This document shows, in pieces, positions 34,155 to 42,179 of a DNA stretch of 64,000 bases; position 1 is the stretch's first letter, and every line of letters begins with the position of its first letter. Below the pieces are notes generated by a model. That model had not been told where the DNA came from. It made no database searches and worked only from the letters and a program-made list of their open reading frames with translations. The stretch lies in NCBI RefSeq assembly GCF_000463015.1, contig NC_022247.1:1984001-2048000 (forward strand), written 5' to 3'. This stretch comes from Variovorax paradoxus B4 (GTDB lineage Bacteria > Pseudomonadota > Gammaproteobacteria > Burkholderiales > Burkholderiaceae_C). The position numbers were made by a program, and so were the translations under genes.

Positions 34155-35153
34155 ATGGCCGCGTCCAGCCCCCGTCGCGCACTGCCCGTGCGTCGGCCGG
34201 CGGGCCGGAGCAGGGCGGGAGAGAACGACCCACAGGGCTCGTCTGCAAGGCCTGCACTCGCTGCCGACCTGATTGCCGCAACCGATTCGGTCGGAGGCGA
34301 GGGTGCCGATGCACTGACGATCTACCTGCGCCAGGTGCGGCGTACCGAGCTCTTCACGCCCGAAGAGGAATACCAGGCCGCATGCGCCGCGCGCTCCGGC
34401 GACTTTACCGCGCGGCAATCGATGATCGAGCACAACCTGAGGCTGGTTGTGAACATCGCCAAGGCCTATCTGGGCCGGGGCGTGCCGCTCGCCGATCTCG
34501 TCGAGGAAGGCAACCTCGGCCTGATGCACGCCATCACCAAGTTCGAGCCCGAACGGGGCTTTCGCTTTTCCACCTATGCGACCTGGTGGATTCGCCAGTC
34601 GGTCGAGCGCGCAGTGATGACCCAGGCGCGTGCGATCCGCCTGCCGGTGCATGTGGTGCGTGAACTGCAGCAGGTGCTGCGGGCCCGCCGCACGCTCGAA
34701 GGCGATGCCCAGTTCCTGGCGCATCGGCCCGATGGCGTGCGCGTGGAGGATGTCGCGGCATTTCTGGGGCTTGACGTGCAGGCGGTCGCGGAACTGCTGG
34801 CGCTGGCCGAGGCGCCGCGTTCGCTGGATGCCGGCGATGCACATGGAGACGAAGGCTTCACCCTGGCCGACACCGTGGCGTCCGAGGACGGCCAAGGCGA
34901 TCCGACCGACGTCACGCACACCCACGAGGTCGCGCGCTTGCTCGATCAATGGGTCCATGCCCTCGATGCACGCGAGCGCGAGGTGCTGGAGGGGCGCTAC
35001 GGCCTGCACGACCGCGAGCCCGAAACGCTCGAGGTGCTGAGTGTGCGACTGGGGCTGACAGGCGAGCGCGTGAGGCAGATCCAGAACGAGGCGCTGGCCA
35101 AGATGCGGCGCCAGCTGACCCGTTCCGGCGTGGGGCGCGACGCCTTGTTCTAG
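34155..35153 (+). CDS. rpoS: RNA polymerase sigma factor RpoS
   Basis: Stationary-phase/general stress sigma factor, 332 residues. A variable basic N-terminus (about 1-45) leads to region 1.2 (DALTIYLRQVRRTELFTPEEEY). Region 2 contains NLRLVVNIAKAYLGRGVPLADLVEEG, GLMHAITKFEPERGFRFSTY and TWWIRQSVERAVM. Region 3 contains LPVHVVRELQQVL, and the region 4 helix-turn-helix contains LGLTGERVRQIQNEAL. It starts four bases after nlpD. As in E. coli a promoter within nlpD is possible but is not resolved here. Confidence 0.96.
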   Translation: MAASSPRRALPVRRPAGRSRAGENDPQGSSARPALAADLIAATDSVGGEGADALTIYLRQVRRTELFTPEEEYQAACAARSGDFTARQSMIEHNLRLVVNIAKAYLGRGVPLADLVEEGNLGLMHAITKFEPERGFRFSTYATWWIRQSVERAVMTQARAIRLPVHVVRELQQVLRARRTLEGDAQFLAHRPDGVRVEDVAAFLGLDVQAVAELLALAEAPRSLDAGDAHGDEGFTLADTVASEDGQGDPTDVTHTHEVARLLDQWVHALDAREREVLEGRYGLHDREPETLEVLSVRLGLTGERVRQIQNEALAKMRRQLTRSGVGRDALF

Positions 35154-35169
35154 CCGGCGCCGGCACTGA

Positions 35170-35175
35170 GACAAT
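35170..35175 (+). promoter_or_regulatory. -10-like hexamer GACAAT, 6 nt before rlmD
   Basis: GACAAT ends six bases before ATG 35182. The intervening G-run is too close to the ATG to act as a Shine-Dalgarno site, consistent with a leaderless transcript. Confidence 0.35.
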
Positions 35176-35181
35176 CGGGGG

Positions 35182-36630
35182 ATGACGGAATCCATCGAAG
35201 AAAAGAAAGTCCCCGCGAAAACCCCGGCGACCGCGCGTGACGAATGGCTCAAGGTCGAGTCGCTCGACCTCGACGCGCAAGGCGTCGCGCACAACGCCGA
35301 GGGCATGGTCGTGTTCATCGAGGGCGCCCTGCCTTTCGAAGAGGTGCAGTTCAACGTTCATCGCCGCAAGAACAACTGGGAGCAGGGCACGGTCACGGCC
35401 ATCCGGCGCGAATCGTCGCAGCGCGTTCGGCCTGGCTGCCCGCATTTCGGTTTGCACACCGGTGCGTGCGGCGGCTGCAAGATGCAGCATCTGGATGAGG
35501 CGGCGCAGGTTGCGGTGAAGCAGCGCGCCCTCGAGGACAACCTGTGGCACCTCGGCAAGGTACGGCCCGACAACGTGCTGCGGCCGCTGGAAGGCCCGGC
35601 ATGGCACTACCGCTACCGCGCGCGGCTTTCGGTGCGCCATGTGGTCAAGAAGGGCACCGTGCTGATCGGCTTCCATGAGCGCAAGAGCCGGTATCTCGCC
35701 GACATGCAGGTCTGCCCGGTGCTGCCGAAGCAGGTCAGCGACATGCTGATGCCCTTGCGCGCATTGATCGGTTCGCTGGACGCCCGCGAGACCTGCCCGC
35801 AGATCGAGCTCGCCTGCGGCGATGCGCCCGGTACGACCTCGCTCGGCACGATTGCATTGGTGCTGAGGCACCTGGAGCCGCTCTCCAATGCGGACGTCGG
35901 CCGCCTGAAGGCCTTTGCAGCGCAGAACGCCGGCGTCCAGTGGTGGCTGCAGGCCAAGGGGCCGGACACGGTGAAGCTGCTGGAAGAAGGCGGTATGCCG
36001 CTGTCCTACGAGCTGCCCCAGTTCGGTGTGACGATGCCGTTCAAGCCCACCGATTTCACGCAGGTCAATCCGCACATCAATCGCGCCCTGGTGGGGAAGG
36101 CGCTGCGCCTTCTCGACGTACAGGCGAACGAGCGCGTGATCGACTGGTTCTGCGGCCTCGGCAACTTCACCCTGCCGCTGGCCAGCCGTGCTCGCGAGGT
36201 TCTGGGCATCGAGGGCAGCGACACCCTGGTCGCACGCGCGAGCGACAACTTCAAGAAGAACCAGCCTGCCACATCCGCCAGACGGGCGCTGTCAGCAACC
36301 CGGTTCGTGGCCCGCAACCTCTTCGAAATGACCCCTGCCATGCTGGTGGCCGATGGCAGCGCCGACAAGTGGCTGGTCGACCCGCCGCGCGAGGGCGCCT
36401 TTGCGCTGGCCAAGGCCATGGCCGATCTGCACCTGCAGCCCGAGCTTCGAACCGATGGCTGGACGCCGCCGAAGCGCATCGTGTACGTGAGCTGCAATCC
36501 GTCCACCCTGGCGCGGGACGCCGGCCTGCTGGTGCACCAGGCCGGATACCGTTGCACGTTCGCGGGGGTGATCAACATGTTCCCGCACACGGCGCACGTC
36601 GAGTCGATTGCGGTGTTCGATCTGGCATGA
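35182..36630 (+). CDS. rlmD: 23S rRNA (uracil-1939-C5)-methyltransferase
   Basis: Iron-sulfur SAM-dependent RNA methyltransferase of the RlmD/RumA family, 482 residues. The N-terminal TRAM domain (about 22-85) contains [21 protein letters not shown]. The 4Fe-4S cysteines are [14 protein letters not shown] near 96-109 plus a later VCPVLP. The SAM site is [14 protein letters not shown], followed by the catalytic region VDPPREGA and the nucleophile segment [12 protein letters not shown]. Relative to E. coli it contains an extra polar insertion before VDPPRE. It follows rpoS after 28 bases and ends at a strong terminator. Confidence 0.94.
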   Translation: MTESIEEKKVPAKTPATARDEWLKVESLDLDAQGVAHNAEGMVVFIEGALPFEEVQFNVHRRKNNWEQGTVTAIRRESSQRVRPGCPHFGLHTGACGGCKMQHLDEAAQVAVKQRALEDNLWHLGKVRPDNVLRPLEGPAWHYRYRARLSVRHVVKKGTVLIGFHERKSRYLADMQVCPVLPKQVSDMLMPLRALIGSLDARETCPQIELACGDAPGTTSLGTIALVLRHLEPLSNADVGRLKAFAAQNAGVQWWLQAKGPDTVKLLEEGGMPLSYELPQFGVTMPFKPTDFTQVNPHINRALVGKALRLLDVQANERVIDWFCGLGNFTLPLASRAREVLGIEGSDTLVARASDNFKKNQPATSARRALSATRFVARNLFEMTPAMLVADGSADKWLVDPPREGAFALAKAMADLHLQPELRTDGWTPPKRIVYVSCNPSTLARDAGLLVHQAGYRCTFAGVINMFPHTAHVESIAVFDLA

Positions 36631-36656
36631 AAAAAGGGCCCTCGGGGCCCTTTTTT
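36630..36656. terminator. Bidirectional terminator, rlmD / YccA-like gene
   Basis: Perfect 12-bp stem AAAAAAGGGCCC/GGGCCCTTTTTT with a three-base loop, placed between convergent genes and overlapping the rlmD stop codon. Confidence 0.93.
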
Positions 36657-36689
36657 CATCTTTGGCGCGTCGCCGCGACGCTTGCTCGC

Positions 36690-37391
36690 TCAGTCGCGTT
36701 CGCCGCCGGCGATGCCCAGCAGGGCCAGCAGGCTCTGGAACACGTTGAACAGGTCCAGGTAAAGCGCCAGCGTTGCGCTGATGTAGTTGGTTTCGCCGCC
36801 ATCCATGATCTGCTTCAGGTCATACAGCATGAAGGCCGAGAAGATGCCGATGGCGGCCACCGAGATGGCCATCATGCCGGCGCTCGAGCCGACGAAGACG
36901 TTGATGATGGCGCCCACCATCAGCACCATGGCGCCCACGAAGAGCCACTTGCCCATGCCCGACAGGTCGCGCTTGATCACGGTGGCCAGCGAAGCCATCA
37001 CGAAGAAAACGCCGGCGGTGCCGCCGAACGCGGTCATGATGAGCTCGGAACCGTTCTTGAAGCCCAGCACCATCGCGATCAGCCGCGACAGCATCAGGCC
37101 CATGAAAAAGGTGAAGGCCAGCAGCACCGGCACGCCGGCGGCCGAGTTCTTGGTTTTCTCGATGGCGAACATGAAGCCGAAGGCGCCGCCGAGGAAAACC
37201 ATGAGGCCGAGCCCGCCCGTGAGCGACTGGGTGATGCCGGTGGCGACGCCGATCCACGCGCCCAGCACGGTAGGCAGCATGCTCAGCGCCAGCAGCCAGT
37301 AGGTGTTGCGCAGGACGCGTTGGCGCTCAGCCTGCGGCAGCGCCTGGCCGTAGCCGGCGGAAGTGTCGAGGGTGGTAACGCGGTCGTTCAT
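36690..37391 (-). CDS. Bax inhibitor-1 (YccA/YbhL) family membrane protein
   Basis: Seven-helix inner-membrane protein of the BI-1 family, 233 residues. In E. coli YccA modulates the FtsH protease; family members may conduct calcium. It has NTYWLLALSMLPTVLGAWIG, family loops FMGLMLSRLIAMVLGF and the C-terminal signature NYISATLALYLDLFNVFQSLL. AAGGAG precedes the ATG. It is monocistronic, ended by the shared bidirectional terminator. Confidence 0.9.
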   Translation of the reverse strand: MNDRVTTLDTSAGYGQALPQAERQRVLRNTYWLLALSMLPTVLGAWIGVATGITQSLTGGLGLMVFLGGAFGFMFAIEKTKNSAAGVPVLLAFTFFMGLMLSRLIAMVLGFKNGSELIMTAFGGTAGVFFVMASLATVIKRDLSGMGKWLFVGAMVLMVGAIINVFVGSSAGMMAISVAAIGIFSAFMLYDLKQIMDGGETNYISATLALYLDLFNVFQSLLALLGIAGGERD

Positions 37392-37556
37392 GGCCGTAGC
37401 TCCTTTGGTTGCTGCAATGACGCAGTTGGGCGCATTCTAGGGGTCTGCAAGAGGGGGGCGGCACAAAGACCGTATGGCTGATGGTCCTAAGCACCGCCGT
37501 GGTTCCGGGCCGGTTGGCCGTTATGCTGTCGGGTTTTACGCAACCTGATTCTCAAC

Positions 37557-37964
37557 ATGAAGACCAAGTCCTTCCTCGAACTCGCCGATGTCAAGGCCGT
37601 TGCCGCGGCTGCCGAAGCCGAAGCCCTCAAGAACAACTGGGCCGTGACCATTGCCATCTCCGACGATGCCGGCAACCTGCTCTGGCTCCAGCGCCTCGAT
37701 GGCGCTGCGGCACTGTCGTCCCATATCGCGCCTGCCAAGGCACATACGGCAGCCATGGGGCGCCGCGAGAGCAAGGTCTACGAGGACATCATCAACGGCG
37801 GCCGCACCGCGTTTCTCACGGCGCCCGCCGTACAGGGCTTGCTGGAGGGCGGCGTGCCGATCGTGAAGGACGGCCAGGTGATCGGCGCCGTCGGCGTGAG
37901 CGGCGTGAAGTCGAACGAAGATGCCCAGATCGCCAAGGCAGGCATTGCGGCCCTCGGTCTTTGA
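37557..37964 (+). CDS. GlcG/HbpS-family haem-binding protein
   Basis: 135-residue cytoplasmic protein of the GlcG/HbpS-like (DUF336) family. It shows the family pattern VAAAAEAEALKNNWAVTIAI, DDAGNLLWLQRLDGA, KAHTAAMGR and GGVPIVKDGQVIGAVGVSG. HbpS relatives bind haem; others accompany glycolate or catabolic operons. The location next to hemP makes a haem role attractive, though the genes are convergent and not an operon. No signal peptide is seen. It is followed by a terminator. Confidence 0.88.
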   Translation: MKTKSFLELADVKAVAAAAEAEALKNNWAVTIAISDDAGNLLWLQRLDGAAALSSHIAPAKAHTAAMGRRESKVYEDIINGGRTAFLTAPAVQGLLEGGVPIVKDGQVIGAVGVSGVKSNEDAQIAKAGIAALGL

Positions 37965-37983
37965 GCATTCGAAGCGCCAAAGC

Positions 37984-38012
37984 AAAACGCCGGCTTCGAG
38001 CCGGCGTTTTTG
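37984..38012 (+). terminator. Terminator of the GlcG/HbpS-like gene
   Basis: Stem AAAACGCCGGCT/AGCCGGCGTTTT with loop TCG, 20 bases after the stop codon. Confidence 0.9.
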
Positions 38013-38065
38013 TTGGATATCCAGCGTGAAAAAAAGCTTGGCTAGTCGGCGAACCGTTGGCTAGC

Positions 38066-38101
38066 AAAAAACGACCCTCGGAGATGAATCTCCTCAAGTC
38101 G
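38066..38101 (-). terminator. Probable terminator of hemP
   Basis: On the minus strand CGAC-TTGA-GGAGAT-TC-ATCTCC-GAGG-GTCG is followed by six T. The inner and outer stems are separated by a symmetric internal loop. It lies about 40 bases after the hemP stop. Confidence 0.6.
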
Positions 38102-38143
38102 CCCCACGATGAAACTTGCGCGAAGGGCGGGCTGATCTGCCTC

Positions 38144-38356
38144 TTACTTGGTCAGGATCAGCTTGCCGAGTTTGGTGGCCTGGAGCCGATAGAGGGACCC
38201 GTTGTGCATGATGCCCACGGTTTTGCTTCCCTTGAGAAGCTCCGTGCTTTCGACCATCGGCGCCGGGCGCGGTGCCTGGATGGACGCCTGTCCGCCACCC
38301 GATTGGTCGAGCGACGGATGGCTCAGAACAGAAAAGGCGTTCGGTTTGGCTTGCAT
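38144..38356 (-). CDS. hemP: Hemin uptake protein HemP
   Basis: Small HemP/HmuP protein, 70 residues. The C-terminal signature is visible: ELLKGSKTVGIMHNGSLYRL followed by QATKLGKLILTK. In other betaproteobacteria HemP is needed for expression of haem receptor genes. The N-terminal 30 residues are low complexity. It lies 95 bases downstream of exbD but has its own Fur-like site, so it can be expressed separately. No haem receptor gene is adjacent, unusual for hemP. Confidence 0.92.
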   Translation of the reverse strand: MQAKPNAFSVLSHPSLDQSGGGQASIQAPRPAPMVESTELLKGSKTVGIMHNGSLYRLQATKLGKLILTK

Positions 38357-38385
38357 CTGAAATTCCCTTATCGAAGCGATGAGTG

Positions 38386-38404
38386 AATGATAATGATTCG
38401 CAAT
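38386..38404. promoter_or_regulatory. Fur-box-like site upstream of hemP
   Basis: AATGATAATGATTCGCAAT shares TGATAATGATT with the Fur 7-1-7 consensus. It is 30-48 bases upstream of the hemP start, overlapping the expected promoter on the minus strand, and lies in an AT-rich island. Confidence 0.65.
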
Positions 38405-38451
38405 AAAAAGTCAATCGCGGCGATCAACTTTTTTCAGGGCCATGCAGTGAC

Positions 38452-38865
38452 TTACTTCGCGTCGGGCTCGGTAATGAAGCCGATCTTGCGTACGCCGGCT
38501 TCCCGCGCCTGCGACATGGCCTTGGCCACGCGTTCATAGCGCACGGCCTTGTCGCCGCGGATGTGCAGCTCGGGCTGCGGATCCTTCGCGGCCTCGGCGG
38601 CCAGGCGGGCGGGCAGCTCGCCGTCTTCGATCTTCTGTTCGTTCCAGTAGTAGCTGCCGTCGGCGGTGATGCTGAACAGGATGTTCTGCGGCTTGGGCTG
38701 CTCGGGTTCGCTGGTGGCGCGGGGCAGGTCGATGTTGACTGCGTGCTTCATCACCGGCACGGTGATGATGAAGATGATCAGGAGCACCAGCATGACGTCG
38801 ACCAGCGGCGTCATGTTGATCTCGTTCATCACCTCATCGGGTTCGTCCTGGGTTCCGAAAGCCAT
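38452..38865 (-). CDS. exbD: Biopolymer transport protein ExbD
   Basis: Inner-membrane component of the TonB-ExbB-ExbD motor, 137 residues. One N-terminal helix (about 19-39) contains the essential Asp in MTPLVDVMLVLLIIFIITVP. A periplasmic domain with LPRATSEPE and the ending GVRKIGFITEPDAK follows. It starts five bases after exbB. The gene order on this strand is tonB, exbB, exbD, then hemP. Confidence 0.95.
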   Translation of the reverse strand: MAFGTQDEPDEVMNEINMTPLVDVMLVLLIIFIITVPVMKHAVNIDLPRATSEPEQPKPQNILFSITADGSYYWNEQKIEDGELPARLAAEAAKDPQPELHIRGDKAVRYERVAKAMSQAREAGVRKIGFITEPDAK

Positions 38866-38870
38866 GATGC

Positions 38871-39587
38871 TCAGCCCTTCTTGAGCGGAACCACGATGGC
38901 GTCGCCGCCCCCGCTTTGCACGCGTGCGCCCGTCACGAAGTAGGCGTGGAGGTCATGCGCAAAGCTGTTGAGCTTGGTGAGCACGAACTTGTTGCCGCGC
39001 ACCAGTGCGTTGTAGCCCAGCACCGCCGGAATGGCCACCGCGAGGCCCAGCGCCGTCATGATCAGTGCTTCGCCGATCGGGCCCGCCACCTTGTCGATGG
39101 TGGCCTGGCCGGCGGAACTGATGCTCATGAGCGCGTGGTAGATGCCCCAGACCGTGCCGAAGAGGCCGATGAACGGGGCCGTCGAACCGACCGATGCCAG
39201 GATGGCCAGGCCGGTTTGAAGGCGCGCGGTGAACGCATCGATGCCGTTGCGCAGCGCGCGCGTGATCCAGTCGCTCACGTCCAGCGCGTCGTGCAGATGG
39301 GCCTTCGTGTTGCGATGGTGCGCAGCCGCTTCGCGGCCTTCGAGCGCCAGGGCGCGAAACGGATTGCTGTCGTCCTTGCCGAGCTTGTTGAGCGCGGTTG
39401 CGAAGTCTTCGCTATGCCAGAAGTCCTGCGAATGCTTGGCAAGGCGCTTGTACTTGATGACGTCGAGGGCCTTGATGATGATCACGATCCACGACGCAAG
39501 CGACATGCCGACCAGCAGCACCGCGACGGCCTTGGTGACGAAATCGCCCTGGTTCCAGACGTTCATCAAGCCGAATTGGGAATCCAT
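38871..39587 (-). CDS. exbB: Biopolymer transport protein ExbB
   Basis: MotA/TolQ/ExbB proton-channel family, 238 residues with three membrane helices: about 18-38, 130-152 and 175-197. Family motifs include TGLAILASVGSTAPFIGLFG and TVWGIYHALMSI, with GPIGEALIMTALGLAVAIPA in the third helix. It forms the pentameric stator that energises TonB. The gap to tonB is 22 bases and to exbD five bases, so one transcript is likely. Confidence 0.95.
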   Translation of the reverse strand: MDSQFGLMNVWNQGDFVTKAVAVLLVGMSLASWIVIIIKALDVIKYKRLAKHSQDFWHSEDFATALNKLGKDDSNPFRALALEGREAAAHHRNTKAHLHDALDVSDWITRALRNGIDAFTARLQTGLAILASVGSTAPFIGLFGTVWGIYHALMSISSAGQATIDKVAGPIGEALIMTALGLAVAIPAVLGYNALVRGNKFVLTKLNSFAHDLHAYFVTGARVQSGGGDAIVVPLKKG

Positions 39588-39609
39588 ACGAAGTTGCTCC
39601 AGAGAAAAA

Positions 39610-40308
39610 TTAGTTCAGTTTGAATGAGAAGGGGGCCCGCAGCAGGTAGGTGGTCTGTGCGTTGCCTCCCGTTTGCCTGAAGGGCGTGACCTGGGCGGTT
39701 CGGGCGGCGCTGAGCGCCGCTTCGTCCAGGCGTTCGAATCCGCTGGACTTGAAGAGTTCGACGCGCTTGGCGAAGCCTTCGCTGTCGAAATAGATCGAGA
39801 CCACAGTGGTCCCCGACTCGCCCAGCCGCCTGCTCATGCTGGGATACACGAGCTTGGGCTCCCTGACGTAGCGCGTCTGGCCCTCCGAAATTTCGATCGT
39901 CCGTGGGGCGGGCGGCGCTGGCGGCGGGGCCGGGGGAGCCGGCGGCGTGGGTGCGGGAGCCTCCGCAATGGGCGTGGGGGGCGCAGGCTCGGGCACGCCG
40001 ACCGGCGCGCTGGGCGCCGGTGTCGGCTTCGGTTCGCGTATGGCCACCGGGCGAGGCGGAGGCTTGACGGCCTCGGGCTTGCGCTGCGGAGGCGGCGGCG
40101 GTGGGGGAGGCGGTGGTTCGGCCGGCCTGGGCGGCTCGACGAACTGGCTCAGAATTTCGACGGGGATCACCACTTCGGCAGCGCGGCGCAGCAGGCCGCT
40201 TTGCAGCGCCCACAGCGCGGCTGCATGAAACAGGATCACGCCCCCGGCAATGAGTGCATTGCGCGAGAGGCCCAGGACGGAGGGAGGGGGGGCAAAGCGG
40301 TCAGACAC
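39610..40308 (-). CDS. tonB: Energy transducer TonB
   Basis: Couples the proton-motive force to outer-membrane receptors. From GTG 40308 it is 232 residues. A short cytoplasmic N-terminus leads to a signal-anchor helix (about 18-38, NALIAGGVILFHAAALWALQ), a long Pro-rich spacer (about 58-150) with a run of ten prolines, and a C-terminal TonB domain (about 155-232) with LVYPSMSRRLGESGTTVVSI. A TTG two codons upstream (40314) is an alternative start. The first gene of the tonB-exbB-exbD group; no clear Fur site is seen directly before it. Confidence 0.93.
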   Translation of the reverse strand: MSDRFAPPPSVLGLSRNALIAGGVILFHAAALWALQSGLLRRAAEVVIPVEILSQFVEPPRPAEPPPPPPPPPPQRKPEAVKPPPRPVAIREPKPTPAPSAPVGVPEPAPPTPIAEAPAPTPPAPPAPPPAPPAPRTIEISEGQTRYVREPKLVYPSMSRRLGESGTTVVSIYFDSEGFAKRVELFKSSGFERLDEAALSAARTAQVTPFRQTGGNAQTTYLLRAPFSFKLN

Positions 40309-40419
40309 GATCAACCAATTCGAATGCGGGCGCGCACGGAGCGTGCCTCGATTGCAGCAAAACCGCTACGACTACTGTTTACTTACGAAAGATCCACCAG
40401 GCCGAGCCTGCAACGAGTA

Positions 40420-40692
40420 TCAGGCTGCCGCCGAGTGCCGAGAAGAGTTCCATGCCTTGCTTTCCGTGATGGAGGTGGCAAGCTGGATCGCACTCGTTCC
40501 CGATTCGCGATTCAACGCGGCGACCGGGTGGGAGGCGCTGCACTGCGCGACGATATCGCGCGCACAGCCTTCACACTGGCCACACTGGGTGGCCACGCCA
40601 AGCTCGAACTGGACTTCGTCGAAAGTCATGCCGGCCCGCACGTGACGTGCGATTTCACGGTCGGAGACTCGGCGGCAGACGCAAACGATCAT
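40420..40692 (-). CDS. bfd: Bacterioferritin-associated ferredoxin (BFD-like)
   Basis: 2Fe-2S protein that reduces and releases iron stored in bacterioferritin. 90 residues with cluster ligands Cys4, Cys6, Cys37 and Cys40 (CVC and CGQC). The helical BFD domain occupies about 1-55; the remaining 35 residues are an untypical tail. A Fur-box-like palindrome lies 50-68 bases upstream. Fur control of bfd is well known in other bacteria. It is close to tonB and to bfr, which lies 770 bases away. Confidence 0.92.
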   Translation of the reverse strand: MIVCVCRRVSDREIARHVRAGMTFDEVQFELGVATQCGQCEGCARDIVAQCSASHPVAALNRESGTSAIQLATSITESKAWNSSRHSAAA

Positions 40693-40741
40693 GGCGGTGA
40701 AAGCGGCAGTTGGCTGGCTGGTTGGGTACGAGCCTATTATA

Positions 40742-40760
40742 AATACGAATCTCTCGCATT
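40742..40760. promoter_or_regulatory. Fur-box-like near-palindrome upstream of bfd
   Basis: AATACGA-ATCTC-TCGCATT has 7-bp arms with one mismatch, in an AT-rich patch between divergent bfd and cytochrome b561 genes. The context suggests Fur, though the sequence is further from consensus than the hemP site. Confidence 0.5.
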
Positions 40761-40868
40761 TTCAATAACTATCCCCCCGCACCGGCCCCAGCCAGCTGCC
40801 AGCGCACCGAGGCGTTCTTTGATCCCAAGACCTTCGAGAAGGTCGGGCAGGTGAAGCAGCCGTCCTGA
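40743..40868 (+). other. Open frame without a start codon, possible gene remnant
   Basis: Forty-one codons open between TAA 40740 and TGA 40866, ending QRTEAFFDPKTFEKVGQVKQ-PS. It contains no ATG or TTG and a GTG only near the end. The sequence reads like genuine protein and stops 11 bases before the cytochrome b561 GTG, so it may be the tail of a decayed gene formerly upstream. This is inference. Confidence 0.3.
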
Positions 40869-40879
40869 GCAACCGCGCG

Positions 40880-41434
40880 GTGCGTGCGGCTCCCGAGCGT
40901 GCGTCGACGCAGGTCTGGGCGCCTTGGCTGCGCGCAACGCACTGGGCGCTGGTCGCGGCCGTTGCCGTGGCGTGGTTCAGCGGCGAGGCCTTGTTGCAGC
41001 TGCATGAACTGGCGGGCGATGCCGCGCTGGCCCTGATTGCCGGGCGATGCATTGGCGGCTGGCTGGGCGGACGCCATGCGAGGTTCCGGCAGTTCGTCCG
41101 GTCTCCCGCGCAGGTGCGGCGCTACGCGGCCGAGGTGCTTGCCCGGCGCAAAAAGCGCTACCTGGGCCACAACCCGCTGGGCGGCTGGATGGTCGTTGCC
41201 CTGCTCGCCACGGTGGCGGTTGTGGGCGTCACGGGATGGATGTACTCGCTCGACATGTTCTGGGGATTGGCGTGGGTGGAATGGCTCCACCGCAGCTTGG
41301 CCTGGACACTGGTGGCGCTGATCGCCCTGCATCTGGCCGGAGTGGCTTTCACGAGTTGGCGGCACAGGGAAAACCTGGTTGCCGCCATGTTCAGCGGGCG
41401 CAAGCGCCCGCGGGAACCGGGCGACGCCGACTGA
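40880..41434 (+). CDS. Cytochrome b561-type membrane protein
   Basis: Small di-haem cytochrome b (cytochrome b561/YodB-like, Ni-Fe hydrogenase b-subunit fold), 184 residues with four membrane helices. Haem-ligand histidines are visible in RATHWALVAAVAVAWFSGEA (first helix), in WVEWLHRSLAW and in LVALIALHLAGVAFTSWRHR. The start is GTG 40880; the true start may be slightly different because no strong Shine-Dalgarno site is present. Probable role in membrane electron transfer. Located between iron-storage genes. Confidence 0.83.
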   Translation: MRAAPERASTQVWAPWLRATHWALVAAVAVAWFSGEALLQLHELAGDAALALIAGRCIGGWLGGRHARFRQFVRSPAQVRRYAAEVLARRKKRYLGHNPLGGWMVVALLATVAVVGVTGWMYSLDMFWGLAWVEWLHRSLAWTLVALIALHLAGVAFTSWRHRENLVAAMFSGRKRPREPGDAD

Positions 41435-41458
41435 GAACGCCGCCCCGGCCTTGTCGAA

Positions 41459-41935
41459 TCAGCTGATTTCGCCCATCTGCGATTGCAGATAGTTCTGCAC
41501 GCCGACCTTGTCGATCAGGTCGATCTGGGTTTCGAGGAAGTCGATGTGCTCTTCCGTGTCGTCCAGGATTTCCCGCAGCAGGTCGCGCGAAACGTAGTCG
41601 CGCACCGTCTCGCAGTACGCGATGCCGTCCTTGATCGTGGCTTGCGCGCCAGTTTCGGCGCCCAGGTCGCAGCTCAGCAGCTCGGGCACGTCTTCGCCGA
41701 TGTTCAGCTTGCCCAGGTCCTGCAGGTTCGGCAGGCCGTCGAGCATGAAGATGCGGTCCATCAGCTTGTCGGCGTGCTTCATTTCGCCGATCGATTCCTC
41801 GTATTCCTTCTTGGCCAGCTTGTCCAAGCCCCAATGCTTGAGCATGCGGTAGTGGAGGAAATACTGGTTGATTGCGGTGAGCTCGTTCTTGAGCTGCGCC
41901 TGCAGATGTTCGATGACCTTGGGGTCGCCCTTCAT
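41459..41935 (-). CDS. bfr: Bacterioferritin
   Basis: 24-mer haem-containing iron-storage protein, 158 residues (E. coli numbering without gaps from residue 1). Haem-ligand Met52 is present (GEMKHADK). Ferroxidase ligands Glu18, Glu51, His54, Glu94 and His130 are present, but position 127 is Thr (DDTEEH), where E. coli and Pseudomonas BfrB have Glu. Glu128 or Glu129 might substitute. The open frame extends upstream, but [12 protein letters not shown] is the universal N-terminus. It is divergent from ahpC and close to its partner bfd. Confidence 0.95.
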   Translation of the reverse strand: MKGDPKVIEHLQAQLKNELTAINQYFLHYRMLKHWGLDKLAKKEYEESIGEMKHADKLMDRIFMLDGLPNLQDLGKLNIGEDVPELLSCDLGAETGAQATIKDGIAYCETVRDYVSRDLLREILDDTEEHIDFLETQIDLIDKVGVQNYLQSQMGEIS

Positions 41936-42096
41936 GTTTTTTTTTCCTTGTTCTGAAAGCACCGATTGTGAGAGGGGTGGGCAAGCCCTTGCAAGCAATC
42001 CCATGCTGCGCCGGTCTGCATGCGTTTGATGGTGATACACGTTCGTATTCGATCTCGGCGTGGTCATCGCAAACATAGCAAGCTGCAATACTTTTA

Positions 42097-42133
42097 ATAG
42101 TTGATAACTATCAAATTGCTGAGATTGGTAGTT
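42097..42133 (+). promoter_or_regulatory. OxyR-like site upstream of ahpC
   Basis: ATAG-N7-CTAT at 42097-42111 matches the OxyR half motif exactly. The tandem second half at the expected spacing (42119-42133) is degenerate. It lies 47-83 bases upstream of ahpC. Confidence 0.55.
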
Positions 42134-42179
42134 ATACTCATGGCTCGTTCTTTCATTAGCCACCACCAAGGAAACAGCA

